Origin: Oscillospiraceae bacterium
Lineage (GTDB): Bacteria; Bacillota; Clostridia; Oscillospirales; Oscillospiraceae
Length of the DNA stretch: 64,000 nt
Assembly: GCA_902778115.1 (NCBI GenBank)
Contig: CACYWG010000018.1
Span: 1 to 64,000, forward strand
Direction: 5' to 3'
The translations under genes were made by a program, and so were the position numbers. The notes under the pieces were generated by a model. It was not told the origin of the DNA. It made no database searches and saw nothing but the letters and a program-made list of their open reading frames with translations. Below, in pieces: positions 32,167 through 41,419 of this stretch; within the stretch, counting starts at the first letter, position 1, and each line of letters opens with the position of its first letter.

Positions 32167-34661
32167 TGGCTGTCGTAAAAAACCTGATGGTCCGCGCCGG
32201 CGCCGACTTCTCGGCGATCACCAAGCAGGCCAACAAGGTCAATCAGTCTCTAACCGGCATGCAGTCGACCTTTGACAAGGTCGGCGCAACAATCAAAAAG
32301 GCTTTTTCTTTCGGCGCTCTCGCAGCTGCTACCAAAGCGCTTGCCAGCGCCGGCAAGGAAGCCAAAGAATCCTATGACCAGCAGGCCGAGGCCCAGGCCA
32401 AGCTTGCCCAGGTCATGCGCAATACCATGGGCGCATCCAGCAAGGAGGTCGCGGAGATCCAGGCGCTGGCCGACGCCCAGCAGAAGCTCGGCATCATCAG
32501 CGCGGACACGCAGATCGCCGCGGCGCAGGAGCTGGCAACCTATCTGCAGATGCCGAGCAGCCTCAAGACGCTGCTGCCGGTGCTCAACGATATGGTCGCA
32601 CAGCAGTACGGCCTGAAAGCCTCGGCAGAGCAGGCCACGACGATCGCAACGATGCTCGGCAAGGTCATGGAGGGGCAGACCGGCGCGCTGAGCCGCTACG
32701 GCTACAGCTTTACCGAAGCCCAAGAGGCCGTGCTCAAGTACGGCGATGAGGCGGAGCGCGCGGCTGTCCTGGCTGACGTGGTCTCGCAGTCCGTTGGCGG
32801 CATGAACGCCGCCCTTGCCAGCACGCCGAGCGGCCGCCTGAGGCAGGTCAGCAATACCCTTGATGATATCAAGGCGCAGTTTGGCCAGGCGTTCACGATC
32901 GGCAGCACCGCCTTTATCCCCATGCTCAACAGCGTCGCTTCGGCCAACCGCGTCGCAGTGGCCTTTGCCAACGTCTTCGGCGGCAAAGTTACCACGCAGG
33001 CCGTGGATTATGCTGCTGCTGCAGCCGGCGCCGGATCTGCCGGCGCAGCCGGCATGGACAAGCTGGCCGCAGCGACGAAGAAGGCGGGATCCGCAGCAAA
33101 GGAAGCGCTGAGCACCGCCAGCTTTGACACGCTGCACATCCTGGCCGACAAGTCCAAAAGCGGCGGTGGCGGCGGCTCAGACGACGACACCGACACCGGC
33201 GGCATCGATATTGGCAGCGGTGGCGGCGGAATGATCGTCGGCGGCGAAGAGATGATCGAAAGCGTCGGCTGGCTGGAGGGCGCGCTCACCAAGCTGCGCG
33301 ATTTTGCCGCAGGGCTCGATTTCGGGCCACTACAAGAAAGTTTCGGCCGGCTAAAGGATTCTGCCAAGGCCCTGGCCGAAACGATCGGAGACGGCCTCTC
33401 CTGGGCCTTTGACAATGTCCTTGCACCGCTGGCGTCCTGGACTGTCTCCGAGCTGCTCCCGGCATTCTTTGATACGCTCGCCAGCGCCTTAGATTTCCTT
33501 AACGCGACACTCGAGACACTCGCCCCTGCCGGTGAGTGGCTCTTCGAGAACTTCCTGCAGCCGCTTGCCGAATGGACGGGCGACACGAGCATCGATGCGC
33601 TCGGCGAGATCTCCGATCTGTTGAGCGATCTTGCGGATCTGCTCTCCGGCGACCTTAGTCTTGGCGACTTCACTGCGCAGCTTGATCCACTGCAATCCGG
33701 GCTCCTTTCTGTCGCTGCAGCCTTGGGTGCAGTGGAACTTGCCGGTCTCGGGATCCAGGGCATTGAGTTCTTCGGCAATCTTCCCGCGCTGACCGGGAAC
33801 ATTGGGAAGCTCGCCGAAGTATTTGCCCTCGTCTCCGGCGGCGCCGGCACGCTGCACGAGGCGATGGATGCCGTCTTTGGCAAGAAATCCATTCTCGCCG
33901 GCGTCGGAGCTCTGATCGGCGGCGCAGTCCTTGCTATCACCAACTTCGTTTCCATGCTGAAGAATGGCTTTAGCTGGGTCAATGAGGCTCTGATGGTGGT
34001 CGGCATTGCGATCGCCGCGATCGGCGCTGTCATTCTCGGCGCGCCTGCTGCTGTTGCAGCCGTCATCGCCGCAATCGTGGCCGTAGTGGCCACCGCCGTC
34101 GTGTTGATCAAGCAGCACTGGTCAGAGATCGTTACGTTCTTTCAAAATCTCGGGCAGAAGATCTCCCAGGTCTTCACGAATATCTGGACCGGTGTTGTTA
34201 ACGGTGCGAAGAGCATCATCAACGGTCTGCTCGGCTGGATGGAGGGCTTCATCAACGGCATCATTGCCGGCTTTAACCTGCTGAAATCTGCGATCAATTC
34301 CCTGTCCTTCACCATCCCGTCCTGGGTGCCGGGCATCGGCGGCGCGACTGTTGGCTTCAACATTCCGCTGACCGGATCGATCTCCCTGCCCCGCCTAGCG
34401 ACCGGCGCCGTCATCCCTCCGAACAATGAGTTCATGGCCATTCTGGGCGACCAGACGCAGGGCATGAACATCGAGACGCCGGAGGAGCTGCTGCGTCAGA
34501 TCGTCCGCGAGGAGAACGATAACAGCCGGATTCTGGACGCCATCCTGGACGCGATCCGCGAGGGCAAGGTGATCGCTGTTGATCACCGGGTTCTCGGCCG
34601 CACGATGCGGGAAAGCCAGGCCTCCGATGCGCGCAGCTCCGGCCTGACCGTGTTCGCATAA
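32166..34661 (+). CDS. Phage tail tape measure protein
   Basis: This 831-aa protein sets tail length. It shows an N-terminal helical region (MAVVKNLMVRAGADFSAITKQ), a Gly-rich linker (SGGGGGSDDDTDTGGIDIGSGGGG, about 335-355), hydrophobic segments around 590-660 and a C-terminal IPSWVPGIGGATVGFNIP motif common to siphophage tape measures. ATG 32166 overlaps the previous stop. Confidence 0.92.
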   Translation: MAVVKNLMVRAGADFSAITKQANKVNQSLTGMQSTFDKVGATIKKAFSFGALAAATKALASAGKEAKESYDQQAEAQAKLAQVMRNTMGASSKEVAEIQALADAQQKLGIISADTQIAAAQELATYLQMPSSLKTLLPVLNDMVAQQYGLKASAEQATTIATMLGKVMEGQTGALSRYGYSFTEAQEAVLKYGDEAERAAVLADVVSQSVGGMNAALASTPSGRLRQVSNTLDDIKAQFGQAFTIGSTAFIPMLNSVASANRVAVAFANVFGGKVTTQAVDYAAAAAGAGSAGAAGMDKLAAATKKAGSAAKEALSTASFDTLHILADKSKSGGGGGSDDDTDTGGIDIGSGGGGMIVGGEEMIESVGWLEGALTKLRDFAAGLDFGPLQESFGRLKDSAKALAETIGDGLSWAFDNVLAPLASWTVSELLPAFFDTLASALDFLNATLETLAPAGEWLFENFLQPLAEWTGDTSIDALGEISDLLSDLADLLSGDLSLGDFTAQLDPLQSGLLSVAAALGAVELAGLGIQGIEFFGNLPALTGNIGKLAEVFALVSGGAGTLHEAMDAVFGKKSILAGVGALIGGAVLAITNFVSMLKNGFSWVNEALMVVGIAIAAIGAVILGAPAAVAAVIAAIVAVVATAVVLIKQHWSEIVTFFQNLGQKISQVFTNIWTGVVNGAKSIINGLLGWMEGFINGIIAGFNLLKSAINSLSFTIPSWVPGIGGATVGFNIPLTGSISLPRLATGAVIPPNNEFMAILGDQTQGMNIETPEELLRQIVREENDNSRILDAILDAIREGKVIAVDHRVLGRTMRESQASDARSSGLTVFA

Positions 34662-34671
34662 GGAGGCCACC

Positions 34672-35046
34672 ATGGAAGAAATCAAAGCCTGCTTCTGGGT
34701 AGACGGCGAGGACTTTTCCGACTGTGTGAAGGTCTCCGGCCTCAAGTGGAAAAAGAGCGACCTGGACGACGAGAAATCCGGCCGCACGCAGGACACTGTC
34801 ATGCGCCGCTATGTCAAAGGCAAAAAGCGGCAGCTGACCGTCACCTGCAAGCGGCTGGAATACGCCCGCGGCCATGCACTGGCCGTCGCCCTGGACAAGC
34901 CCTTTGTGCAGATCAAGTTTCTTGATCTGCGGCTTGGCGTCATCACCAAAACCTTTTACGGCACGGACATTGAGGCCACGGAGGTCGGCACCGTCGGCAG
35001 CAAGACCTACTTTGACAGCACCAAGTTTACCCTGGTCGAACAGTGA
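34672..35046 (+). CDS. Phage tail protein of unknown role
   Basis: This 124-aa beta-rich protein follows the tape measure (FWVDGEDFSDCVKVSGLKWKKSDLDDEKSGRTQDTVMRRYVKGKKRQLTVTC). It resembles proteins placed before the distal tail component in Clostridial siphophages (DUF6711-like). GGAGG precedes ATG 34672. Confidence 0.65.
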   Translation: MEEIKACFWVDGEDFSDCVKVSGLKWKKSDLDDEKSGRTQDTVMRRYVKGKKRQLTVTCKRLEYARGHALAVALDKPFVQIKFLDLRLGVITKTFYGTDIEATEVGTVGSKTYFDSTKFTLVEQ

Positions 35047-35055
35047 GGTGGATCT

Positions 35056-35745
35056 ATGCATCAGACGTCTGCGCTTTATAAAGAGCTGCTGCAGCTGCCT
35101 CACTACAAAGAGCACAAGCTCGTGGTCAACGGCGTCGACTATGCGGAAGGTGAGCATTTCTCGCTGGATCTGAGCGGCGCTGTCATCCCGGGCAGCACAC
35201 TGCAGATCGGCGCCTGCCCGTCCAGGACGATCAAGGCCACGATCGTCGACCTTGGCCTTACGATCCCGCCTATGGCCAAGCTCGAGCCCATGAGCCGCAT
35301 CACCGACGGCGTGCGCGTCAGCGAGTGGATCCCGAAGGGTGTCTACTATATCGACACCCGGGATCCCGACGCCCCGCCCGGGCAGCTCTCCTTCGAGGGC
35401 TACGACGATATGCTCAAGGCGGATGCGCCGTACCCCGGCAGCTCCCTCAGCTGGCCGGCCACGGACATCGACGTCGTGCGGGAGATCGCAAAGCACATGG
35501 GCGTCACGGTCGACCCCCGCACCGTCGCCCTGATGACCAATCGGTACCCGGTACCCTTTCCCGCGCAGTACACCATGCGCGAGGTGCTCGGCTACATCGC
35601 GGCCATGTATGCCGGCTGCTTTGTCATGTCGGATCTCGCGCAGCTGCAGCTGATCACTCTCTACAGCATGGCCGAGACGACGCACTACCTGGTGACGGAG
35701 TCCGGCAAGCCGATCACGATCGGAGGTGTGAGGATCCTTGTCTGA
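35056..35745 (+). CDS. Distal tail / baseplate hub protein
   Basis: This 229-aa protein is in the position of the distal tail or tail-associated hub gene. The segment YIDTRDPDAPPGQLSFEGYDDMLKADAPY followed by a domain with MREVLGYIAAMYAGCFVMSD is typical of gp27-like hub proteins of Firmicute phages. It overlaps the next gene by eight bases. Confidence 0.7.
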   Translation: MHQTSALYKELLQLPHYKEHKLVVNGVDYAEGEHFSLDLSGAVIPGSTLQIGACPSRTIKATIVDLGLTIPPMAKLEPMSRITDGVRVSEWIPKGVYYIDTRDPDAPPGQLSFEGYDDMLKADAPYPGSSLSWPATDIDVVREIAKHMGVTVDPRTVALMTNRYPVPFPAQYTMREVLGYIAAMYAGCFVMSDLAQLQLITLYSMAETTHYLVTESGKPITIGGVRILV

Positions 35746-36904
35746 TTACAAATACCTCGGCCGCAGCTTCAAGACCTTCACCCCGGTCAAGCCTTTTGCA
35801 CCGTACAGCCGCGTCGTGATCAACATCGATGACGACACGGCCGTTTCGGCCGGAAACGATTCCGGCTATACCCTGCAGATCGAATGTCCCTGGGGCACGA
35901 AGGCCATGGCCGAAAACATCCTGCGCAGTCTCGCCGGCAAGTCCTATCAGCCCTTCCAGGCCAAAGACGCGCAGCTTGACCCTGCCGTCGAACTTGGCGA
36001 TACGCTGAGCATCGGCGGCGTCCGCGGCGTGCTGTATCAGCAGAGCACCAAGCTCACCGCGGGAGCTCTGTCTCAGATCGCTGCCCCGGGCGAGCAGGAG
36101 ATCAATCACGAGTATCCCTACAAGTCACCAGCCACGCGGAAATTTACGCGTCAGGTCAAGATGCTGCGCGCGGAGCTCATCATTGCCGAGGGCAATATCG
36201 AAGCCAAGGTCTCCCGCGAGGGCGGCGACAACGCATCCTTCGGCTGGAAGATGGATCTGACGCGGCATGCCTGGTATGCCGACGGCAGCCTTGTCATGGA
36301 GGTCAAGCGCAGCGGCCTCAAGGTCGAGGGCGAGATCATCGCCAATTCCGGCAAAATCGGCGACTGCTTGATCGAAAACGGTGTCCTGAAAATCGCGAGC
36401 GCCAACATTGACAACATCAACGCCGAAAAGATCACCGCCGGCTATCTGTCGGTCGACCGGATCGAAAGTGCGAGCCTGACAGGCGCAAAAATCGCCGCCG
36501 GAACAATCTCCGGCGGCAGCGGCGGCAACATCGGCGGGTCTACCTTGACGACCTGGAACACAGCGTCCGGCATCAACACCAACCTGGGATATGCCGCCGG
36601 CTATGGCATGGCGATCGTACAGGGCACATCAAACTATCCTGGCGTATTCAACTGCGGCACGCTGTACGCAAAAACCGGCATTACCGTAACGGGATCCGGC
36701 GGCGCTTCGTTCTCGGCTAACATGACGCTGCTCAATGCGAAGAAATTCAGCATCACGGGCCAGAGCACGCTGGAAATCCTTTCCGGATCCTTTTTCAACT
36801 TTTCAGGTTATGGCGTTACGTGGAAATCGCTGCGCTATGTTTCGGATGTCATCGGCGGCGTAGCAGAATATGCGACTGTCTACTATTTAGGCAGGACTTC
36901 ATAA
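35738..36904 (+). CDS. Tail fibre / tail-associated structural protein (TTG start)
   Basis: TTG 35738 with GGAGG upstream gives 388 aa. The N-terminal half continues the hub fold (YTLQIECPWGTKAMAENILRSL). The middle contains the fibre phrase GEIIANSGKIGDCLIENGVLKIASANIDNINAEKITAGYLSVDRI common to phage tail fibres, and the C-terminus is Gly/Ser-rich and beta-structured. It probably connects the baseplate to host recognition. Confidence 0.75.
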   Translation: MSDYKYLGRSFKTFTPVKPFAPYSRVVINIDDDTAVSAGNDSGYTLQIECPWGTKAMAENILRSLAGKSYQPFQAKDAQLDPAVELGDTLSIGGVRGVLYQQSTKLTAGALSQIAAPGEQEINHEYPYKSPATRKFTRQVKMLRAELIIAEGNIEAKVSREGGDNASFGWKMDLTRHAWYADGSLVMEVKRSGLKVEGEIIANSGKIGDCLIENGVLKIASANIDNINAEKITAGYLSVDRIESASLTGAKIAAGTISGGSGGNIGGSTLTTWNTASGINTNLGYAAGYGMAIVQGTSNYPGVFNCGTLYAKTGITVTGSGGASFSANMTLLNAKKFSITGQSTLEILSGSFFNFSGYGVTWKSLRYVSDVIGGVAEYATVYYLGRTS

Positions 36905-36914
36905 GGAGACTTTA

Positions 36915-37208
36915 ATGGACAGCATCAGATTTGCAGACGGCTCAATTAAATCCTGCAGCTTTCTATCGACCGTCCCAGACGGATCCAGCAAAACGGCCTA
37001 TATCGCCCTTGACGACGTGGACTTCGCAGCTGCTGCGGCTATTTTTGCCGATCAGGAAAAGACGAGGGCGATGGTCTACGGAAACATGCGGCTGATCGGT
37101 TATACCGAATTGATCATGCTCGGCGTCCAGCCCTATGGCATCCAGGCCGTATTGAGAGGCGGACGCGATGAAATCGAACAAATGCTTGAGGAGGCTGACA
37201 ATGGCTGA
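36915..37208 (+). CDS. Phage hypothetical protein in the tail region
   Basis: This 97-aa protein (MDSIRFADGSIKSCSFLST) has a small alpha/beta composition. It lies between fibre genes and overlaps the next by eight bases. Function is unknown. Confidence 0.6.
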   Translation: MDSIRFADGSIKSCSFLSTVPDGSSKTAYIALDDVDFAAAAAIFADQEKTRAMVYGNMRLIGYTELIMLGVQPYGIQAVLRGGRDEIEQMLEEADNG

Positions 37209-37422
37209 CGAAATCAAAGAGGGCAAACCTCAGTACCCGGATATCAACATCCTCCGGAATGTGATCTACACGCTGGACTCGCTGCCGTTCCCGCTTGGGG
37301 CAGCGCGCCGCGGCGACGAGACGATGTCGCGGATCGCAGGCTGCCTGGACGCGCTGGAACAGTTCGTCGCGGAGGCCGAGGCGGCAGTATCCCCTGCAAA
37401 GGAGGTGCCAGACAATGCCTGA
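37201..37422 (+). CDS. Small phage protein in the tail region
   Basis: This 73-aa protein has an internal helix RIAGCLDALEQFVAEAEAAV. ATG 37201 is inside the end of the preceding gene with GAGGAGG upstream. Function is unknown. Confidence 0.6.
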   Translation: MADEIKEGKPQYPDINILRNVIYTLDSLPFPLGAARRGDETMSRIAGCLDALEQFVAEAEAAVSPAKEVPDNA

Positions 37423-38065
37423 CTCTACCGACTCCGCGATCGGCGAGCTGCCGCAGGCTGAATACATCGACGACAGTGACCGGATCCCATTGGAGCAGGG
37501 CGGCGTGGCCAAGTACGTCCTCGGTGCGCTGCTGAAGGAGTTCATTAACCGCAATATTCTCGACATCCGTGCGCTTACCCTTCCCGTAGGCTCCGACGTC
37601 ACTGCCAGCTACAACGCCGAGACCGGCGTCCTCACGCTGGGGATTCCGCGCAGCCTGGGCGCTGCCAACTCCGTCGACGGCGTTGCTGCCGGCACAAGCG
37701 GCGACGTGCCTCTTGGCGCGGTTTCCTACGACCGCGGCCAGAGTCTCACCGCCGCGCAGAAAACGCGCGCTAAGGCCAACATTGGCATTAAGGAGATCGT
37801 CACAGAGGATCTCACGTTCTCGTCCGATCGTTTCGACGCCGGCACCATCGGCACCAGAGCTTTGCAGTTGTCGGCCCCCGATCCACACCCTGATTTGCAG
37901 TTGATCGGCATTGCAATAACATACATAGGAAACTCCGGGGAGTATTTACCCCTTATATTCAAAAACTCCGGGACTATTTATTGCAACTTTTACCGCTGCA
38001 CCAGTTCAGCTGTTGGCAATCCGAGTGCTCATGCGAGACTCACTTATTTGAACACTCAATCGTAA
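37415..38065 (+). CDS. Tail fibre-like protein, possible receptor-binding part
   Basis: This 216-aa protein starts MPDSTDSAIGELPQAEYIDDSDRI, a pattern of fibre N-termini, and carries LTAAQKTRAKANIGI, a motif of phage structural proteins. The last about 70 codons are much AT-richer than the rest and encode a beta-rich tip (IGIAITYIGNSGEYLPLIFKN). This suggests a module acquired by recombination. Confidence 0.65.
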   Translation: MPDSTDSAIGELPQAEYIDDSDRIPLEQGGVAKYVLGALLKEFINRNILDIRALTLPVGSDVTASYNAETGVLTLGIPRSLGAANSVDGVAAGTSGDVPLGAVSYDRGQSLTAAQKTRAKANIGIKEIVTEDLTFSSDRFDAGTIGTRALQLSAPDPHPDLQLIGIAITYIGNSGEYLPLIFKNSGTIYCNFYRCTSSAVGNPSAHARLTYLNTQS

Positions 38066-38084
38066 CGGTCATATGGAGACAAAT

Positions 38085-38819
38085 ATGAGTAAAACTGCAG
38101 AAGCGGTCAAATTGGCCGTAATGATGGCAAACGACCCTCGCCACGGCTACGATCAGGACGGCCGCTGGGGTCCGGACTTCGACTGTTCGTCCTTCCTGAT
38201 CCACGTCTGGGAGCAGATCGGCGTCAAGCTAAAATCGGCCGGCGCCAGCTACACCGGCAACGTGCGCGGGCCTGCGCTGCGCCTCGGCTTTGTCGACGTC
38301 ACCGCGAGGGTCAATCTGTATACCGGATCCGGCCTGCAGCCAGGTGACCTGCTGCTGAACTATACGCAGCACATGGCCATGTACGTCGGCAACGGTCAGC
38401 TGGTGCATGCCAGCATCAACGAAAAAGGTACAGCCCACGGAGGGCAGCCCGGCGATCAGACCGGCCGCGAGATCTGCGTGCGCAGCTATTATAATCACCC
38501 CTGGGATTGTGCGCTGCGCTACAGCGGCGACAGTGAAGATCCCGATGTGTCCGAATCGGGCACGCCGGCCACCGTGCCCGCGGAGACCACTAACGATCTG
38601 CCCCTGCTGAAACGCGGGATGATGAAGAGCGTGGCTGTAAAGTCCATGCAGGGCGCGCTCATCGCGCACGGCTACGACTGCGGTCCCGACGGCGCTGACG
38701 GCGACTTTGGAGAGAACACTGAGAAAGCCGTGATAAAGTTCCAGGAAGAGCACCTCCTTCAGGTCGATGGTGAATTCGGCCCGGAGTGCCAAGGATGCTT
38801 ATGGGGGGTAACCAAATGA
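38085..38819 (+). CDS. NlpC/P60 endolysin with peptidoglycan-binding domain
   Basis: This 244-aa lysin has an N-terminal NlpC/P60 fold with catalytic Cys in [12 protein letters not shown] and His in [10 protein letters not shown] Pro/Thr linker at about 155-175 leads to a PG_binding_1 domain ([36 protein letters not shown]). It would cleave peptide stems of the wall. ATG 38085 is preferred to 38073 because GGAG then lies at correct spacing. It precedes further tail genes rather than following the holin, so a tail-associated lysin is the alternative. Confidence 0.85.
   Translation: MSKTAEAVKLAVMMANDPRHGYDQDGRWGPDFDCSSFLIHVWEQIGVKLKSAGASYTGNVRGPALRLGFVDVTARVNLYTGSGLQPGDLLLNYTQHMAMYVGNGQLVHASINEKGTAHGGQPGDQTGREICVRSYYNHPWDCALRYSGDSEDPDVSESGTPATVPAETTNDLPLLKRGMMKSVAVKSMQGALIAHGYDCGPDGADGDFGENTEKAVIKFQEEHLLQVDGEFGPECQGCLWGVTK
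38547..38563. promoter_or_regulatory. Dispersed 17-bp palindrome, copy 6
   Basis: GTGTCCGAATCGGGCAC lies inside the endolysin gene, exactly where the codons for the interdomain linker are (VSESGTP). Confidence 0.55.
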
Positions 38820-39688
38820 TTGCGAAAGTAAGCGGATCCGCTTGCCGGATCGAAAACATGGAAAAGTTGACAGCCGGGAGTGTCGGCGCATATCCGATCA
38901 CGGTACAACTCAGCGAGGAATGGCAGTCGCTCGCAGTAACTGCTGTGTTCGCCGCCTTCAATACCGCGATCGATGTGATCGTAATTGCAGACGGCGCCGA
39001 GATCCAGATCCCGCATGAAGTCCTGGCCACGGAGAAGCTGCCCGTATATCTCGGCTTCCACGGCGCGCTTCCGGACGGGACAATCGTGCGGCGCACGGTG
39101 CCGGTTTTGCTTGGATCCGTGGAGCCGACGCTGATGCCGAACAGCAAAAAGGAAGCTCCGCCGACGCCGAGCGTCGTCGACCAGATTCTTGCCGCAGCTG
39201 CGGAAGCCGTATCCGTCGCGAAGAGCGTGCGAGAGGATGCCGACAACGGTGTATTTGACGGTGCAGACGGCGCAGCCGGACCCCAGGGACCCAAGGGTGA
39301 TACCGGCGCAGCCGGACCCCAGGGACCCAAGGGTGATACCGGCGCAACCGGTCCCCAGGGACCCAAGGGTGATACCGGCGCAACCGGTCCCCAGGGCCCG
39401 AAGGGTGAAACCGGCGCAGCCGGCCCCCAGGGGCCGAAGGGTGACACCGGCGCAACCGGGCCTCAGGGTCCGAAAGGCGATACCGGCGCGACCGGCCCTC
39501 AGGGACCGAAGGGCGATACCGGCGCAACCGGGCCCGCCGGAAGCAACGGCGTCACCTTCACGCCGGGCGTTTCTTCTTCCGGCGTGCTAAACTGGACGAA
39601 TGATGGTGGACGGCCCAATCCCGCTGGGTTTGATCTCGTCTCGGCGGTGCTGCAGGCGCTGCCGACCTGGCAAGGAGGAAGTTACTGA
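38816..39688 (+). CDS. Phage tail protein with collagen-like repeats
   Basis: This 290-aa protein has an N-terminal beta domain (about 1-105), a helical stalk ([22 protein letters not shown]) and seven [15 protein letters not shown] repeats (about 152-235) forming a collagen-like triple helix. A short C-terminal tip follows ([21 protein letters not shown]). It is probably a trimeric tail fibre or head decoration. It overlaps the lysin by four bases. Confidence 0.8.
   Translation: MIAKVSGSACRIENMEKLTAGSVGAYPITVQLSEEWQSLAVTAVFAAFNTAIDVIVIADGAEIQIPHEVLATEKLPVYLGFHGALPDGTIVRRTVPVLLGSVEPTLMPNSKKEAPPTPSVVDQILAAAAEAVSVAKSVREDADNGVFDGADGAAGPQGPKGDTGAAGPQGPKGDTGATGPQGPKGDTGATGPQGPKGETGAAGPQGPKGDTGATGPQGPKGDTGATGPQGPKGDTGATGPAGSNGVTFTPGVSSSGVLNWTNDGGRPNPAGFDLVSAVLQALPTWQGGSY
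39269..39520 (+). repeat. Seven tandem 36-bp collagen-coding repeats
   Basis: Each unit encodes Gly-Ala-(Ala/Thr)-Gly-Pro-Gln-Gly-Pro-Lys-Gly-(Asp/Glu)-Thr. The units near the 5' end are nearly identical at DNA level; later ones differ at third positions. Unit number is likely to vary by slippage. Confidence 0.9.
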
Positions 39689-40236
39689 TGGCTATTGACA
39701 AATCAATCGACAGCGCTCAGCTTGACGCTGACCTCGCCTCGGTCGCAGACGCGATCCGTACCAAAGGCGGCACTTCTGCACAGCTTGCATTCCCGGCCGA
39801 TTTCGTGCAAGCGATTGAGGCCATCGAGACAGGCGGCGGTAATCCTTATCTTACAGCGGAATATACCGCCACTTCGGCACATGTTCCTTTTATTTATACC
39901 GACTATAGATTTAAACCGAAATACAAAACAGAGTTTATCTTGTGGGTTCAAAACGAAGGGCAAACAGGCTATGGCGGTTCTGTAAACAATGTCGGATGGG
40001 GATTGTTTTTCATTGGCGGAGCTTTCCCAAGCTCAAACTATTCGCGCCCGTTCTTCTCTGCCAGACCATCTTGGACGCCTCCTATTTCATCTGTAAATAG
40101 AAATGATGGCGGGTCGTGGTATATAGATGAAGACGGATACGTTGCCGTCACCGCCACGTCAGCTTGGTATTATGTTGATGCTGGAAAAACGATAAAGTTA
40201 TATGAATTTCCAATCGACCCAACGGAGGTAATATAA
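39688..40236 (+). CDS. Tail fibre tip-like protein
   Basis: This 182-aa protein has an N-terminal segment LASVADAIRTKGGTSAQLAFPADFVQAIEAI, a recurrent motif of Firmicute phage tail proteins, then a beta-rich AT-richer C-terminal region with many aromatics. It probably contributes to receptor recognition. It starts in the codons of the previous stop. Confidence 0.65.
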   Translation: MAIDKSIDSAQLDADLASVADAIRTKGGTSAQLAFPADFVQAIEAIETGGGNPYLTAEYTATSAHVPFIYTDYRFKPKYKTEFILWVQNEGQTGYGGSVNNVGWGLFFIGGAFPSSNYSRPFFSARPSWTPPISSVNRNDGGSWYIDEDGYVAVTATSAWYYVDAGKTIKLYEFPIDPTEVI

Positions 40237-40505
40237 TGCGAACATACAGAAAAGTTCTTTGCGGAGATTACATCTCCTGCGTTGCCATAGGCGAATACGG
40301 CGAGGAAATCACGGAGGAAGAATATAGCAATATTCTCGAAATCATCCGAACTGCTCCGACACCTCCCGATGGGTACGCTTACAAACTTTGTGCCGATACA
40401 ATGGAATGGGAACTTGTTGAACTTCCCACGATGCCAGACCCTGACCCGGAGGAAGAACTGACCGAATCCGAGGTCTACGAAATCCTGTTTGGAGGTGCTG
40501 AATGA
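40236..40505 (+). CDS. Small acidic tail-region protein
   Basis: This 89-aa protein has an acidic C-terminal part (DPDPEEELTESEVYEILFGG). The pattern is found just before carbohydrate-binding tail proteins in related phages. Function is unknown; possibly an assembly chaperone. Confidence 0.55.
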   Translation: MRTYRKVLCGDYISCVAIGEYGEEITEEEYSNILEIIRTAPTPPDGYAYKLCADTMEWELVELPTMPDPDPEEELTESEVYEILFGGAE

Positions 40506-40843
40506 AACGAAGTCACGCTATCAAACTCCGGGACATGATGCACAAAGCCGCCGTCAGCCTTGACGATGAGGACGCGCTGGAAGCGGTCGAACTGTTCCCC
40601 GCGTGGGCTGTCGGCAAAGCCTATGCCACCGATGAGCGAATCCGTTACGGAGAAAAACTGTACCGATGTGTACAGGCCCATACCTCGCAGGCCGACTGGA
40701 CGCCCGATGGCGGGAACATGGCCCTGATCAGCGGTAAGTATTACGCCCAGGACGGCGTGACCTACCGCTGCACCCGCGACACGGTCAATCCCGTGTACGC
40801 AGCACTCAAGGATCTCGTCGGCCTTTACGTCGAGGTCGTATAA
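40502..40843 (+). CDS. Phage protein with carbohydrate-binding (CBM5/12-like) module
   Basis: This 113-aa protein ends in a chitin-binding-like module with exposed aromatics (FPAWAVGKAYATDERIRYGEKLYRCVQAHTSQADWTPDG). Such modules adorn tail fibres and lysins and bind surface glycans. It overlaps the previous gene by four bases. Confidence 0.75.
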   Translation: MKRSHAIKLRDMMHKAAVSLDDEDALEAVELFPAWAVGKAYATDERIRYGEKLYRCVQAHTSQADWTPDGGNMALISGKYYAQDGVTYRCTRDTVNPVYAALKDLVGLYVEVV

Positions 40844-40871
40844 TAACGTATAACTTTTGGAGGAAAGAAAG

Positions 40872-41324
40872 ATGAAAGAAATCATTCTGACTATTTGCGG
40901 GATTGTTGGTGCCTTCATTGCCAACGCTTTCGGCGGGTGGGATGCAGCCATTGCAACCCTGCTCATTTTCATGGGCGTGGACCTGCTGTCCGGGTTCCTG
41001 TTGGCAGCCGTATTTCACTCTTCCCCGAAAAGCAACGGCGGGGCACTGGAAAGCAAGGCAATGGCAAAAGGCCTTGTTCGGAAGGGTATGGCGCTGCTGA
41101 TCGTACTGATCGGTGCAAGACTGGATCTGATGCTGAATATTGATTATGCACGCGATGGCATCGTGATCGCGTTCTGTGTCAACGAGCTCCTGTCGATCGT
41201 CGAAAACATGGGTCTGATGGGCGTACCGTTTCCGCCCCCGCTGAAGAGCGCTATTGATATCCTGAAGAGCAAAGCTGACAGCACCGCGTCGGAGATCCCC
41301 ACAGACAACGACGACCAGGAATAA
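40872..41324 (+). CDS. Phage holin family protein
   Basis: This 150-aa membrane protein has three to four hydrophobic segments and the holin_4 pattern (FGGWDAAIATLLIFMGVDLLSGFLLAAV ... FCVNELLSIVENMGLMGVPFPPPLKSAIDIL). It would permeabilise the membrane so that the lysin can act. ATG 40872 follows TTGGAGGAAAG. It is the last gene of the late operon. Confidence 0.9.
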   Translation: MKEIILTICGIVGAFIANAFGGWDAAIATLLIFMGVDLLSGFLLAAVFHSSPKSNGGALESKAMAKGLVRKGMALLIVLIGARLDLMLNIDYARDGIVIAFCVNELLSIVENMGLMGVPFPPPLKSAIDILKSKADSTASEIPTDNDDQE

Positions 41325-41336
41325 TTACATATCACA

Positions 41337-41390
41337 AAACCAGCCTTCCGGCTCACCTGATTGGTGCCTCCGGGAGGCTGGTTTTTTTTC
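41337..41390 (+). terminator. Terminator of the phage late operon
   Basis: AAACCAGCCTTCCGG pairs imperfectly with CCGGGAGGCTGGTTT and is followed by eight T. It lies 13 bp after the holin stop. Confidence 0.85.
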
Positions 41391-41419
41391 TTTTCTTGCT
41401 TTCACTTTCTTTAGCTCAA

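Noticed and set aside
39269..39520. Tandem repeats as a CRISPR or minisatellite locus
   Set aside because: The repeats are in frame and encode a collagen-like Gly-X-Y helix inside a tail gene.
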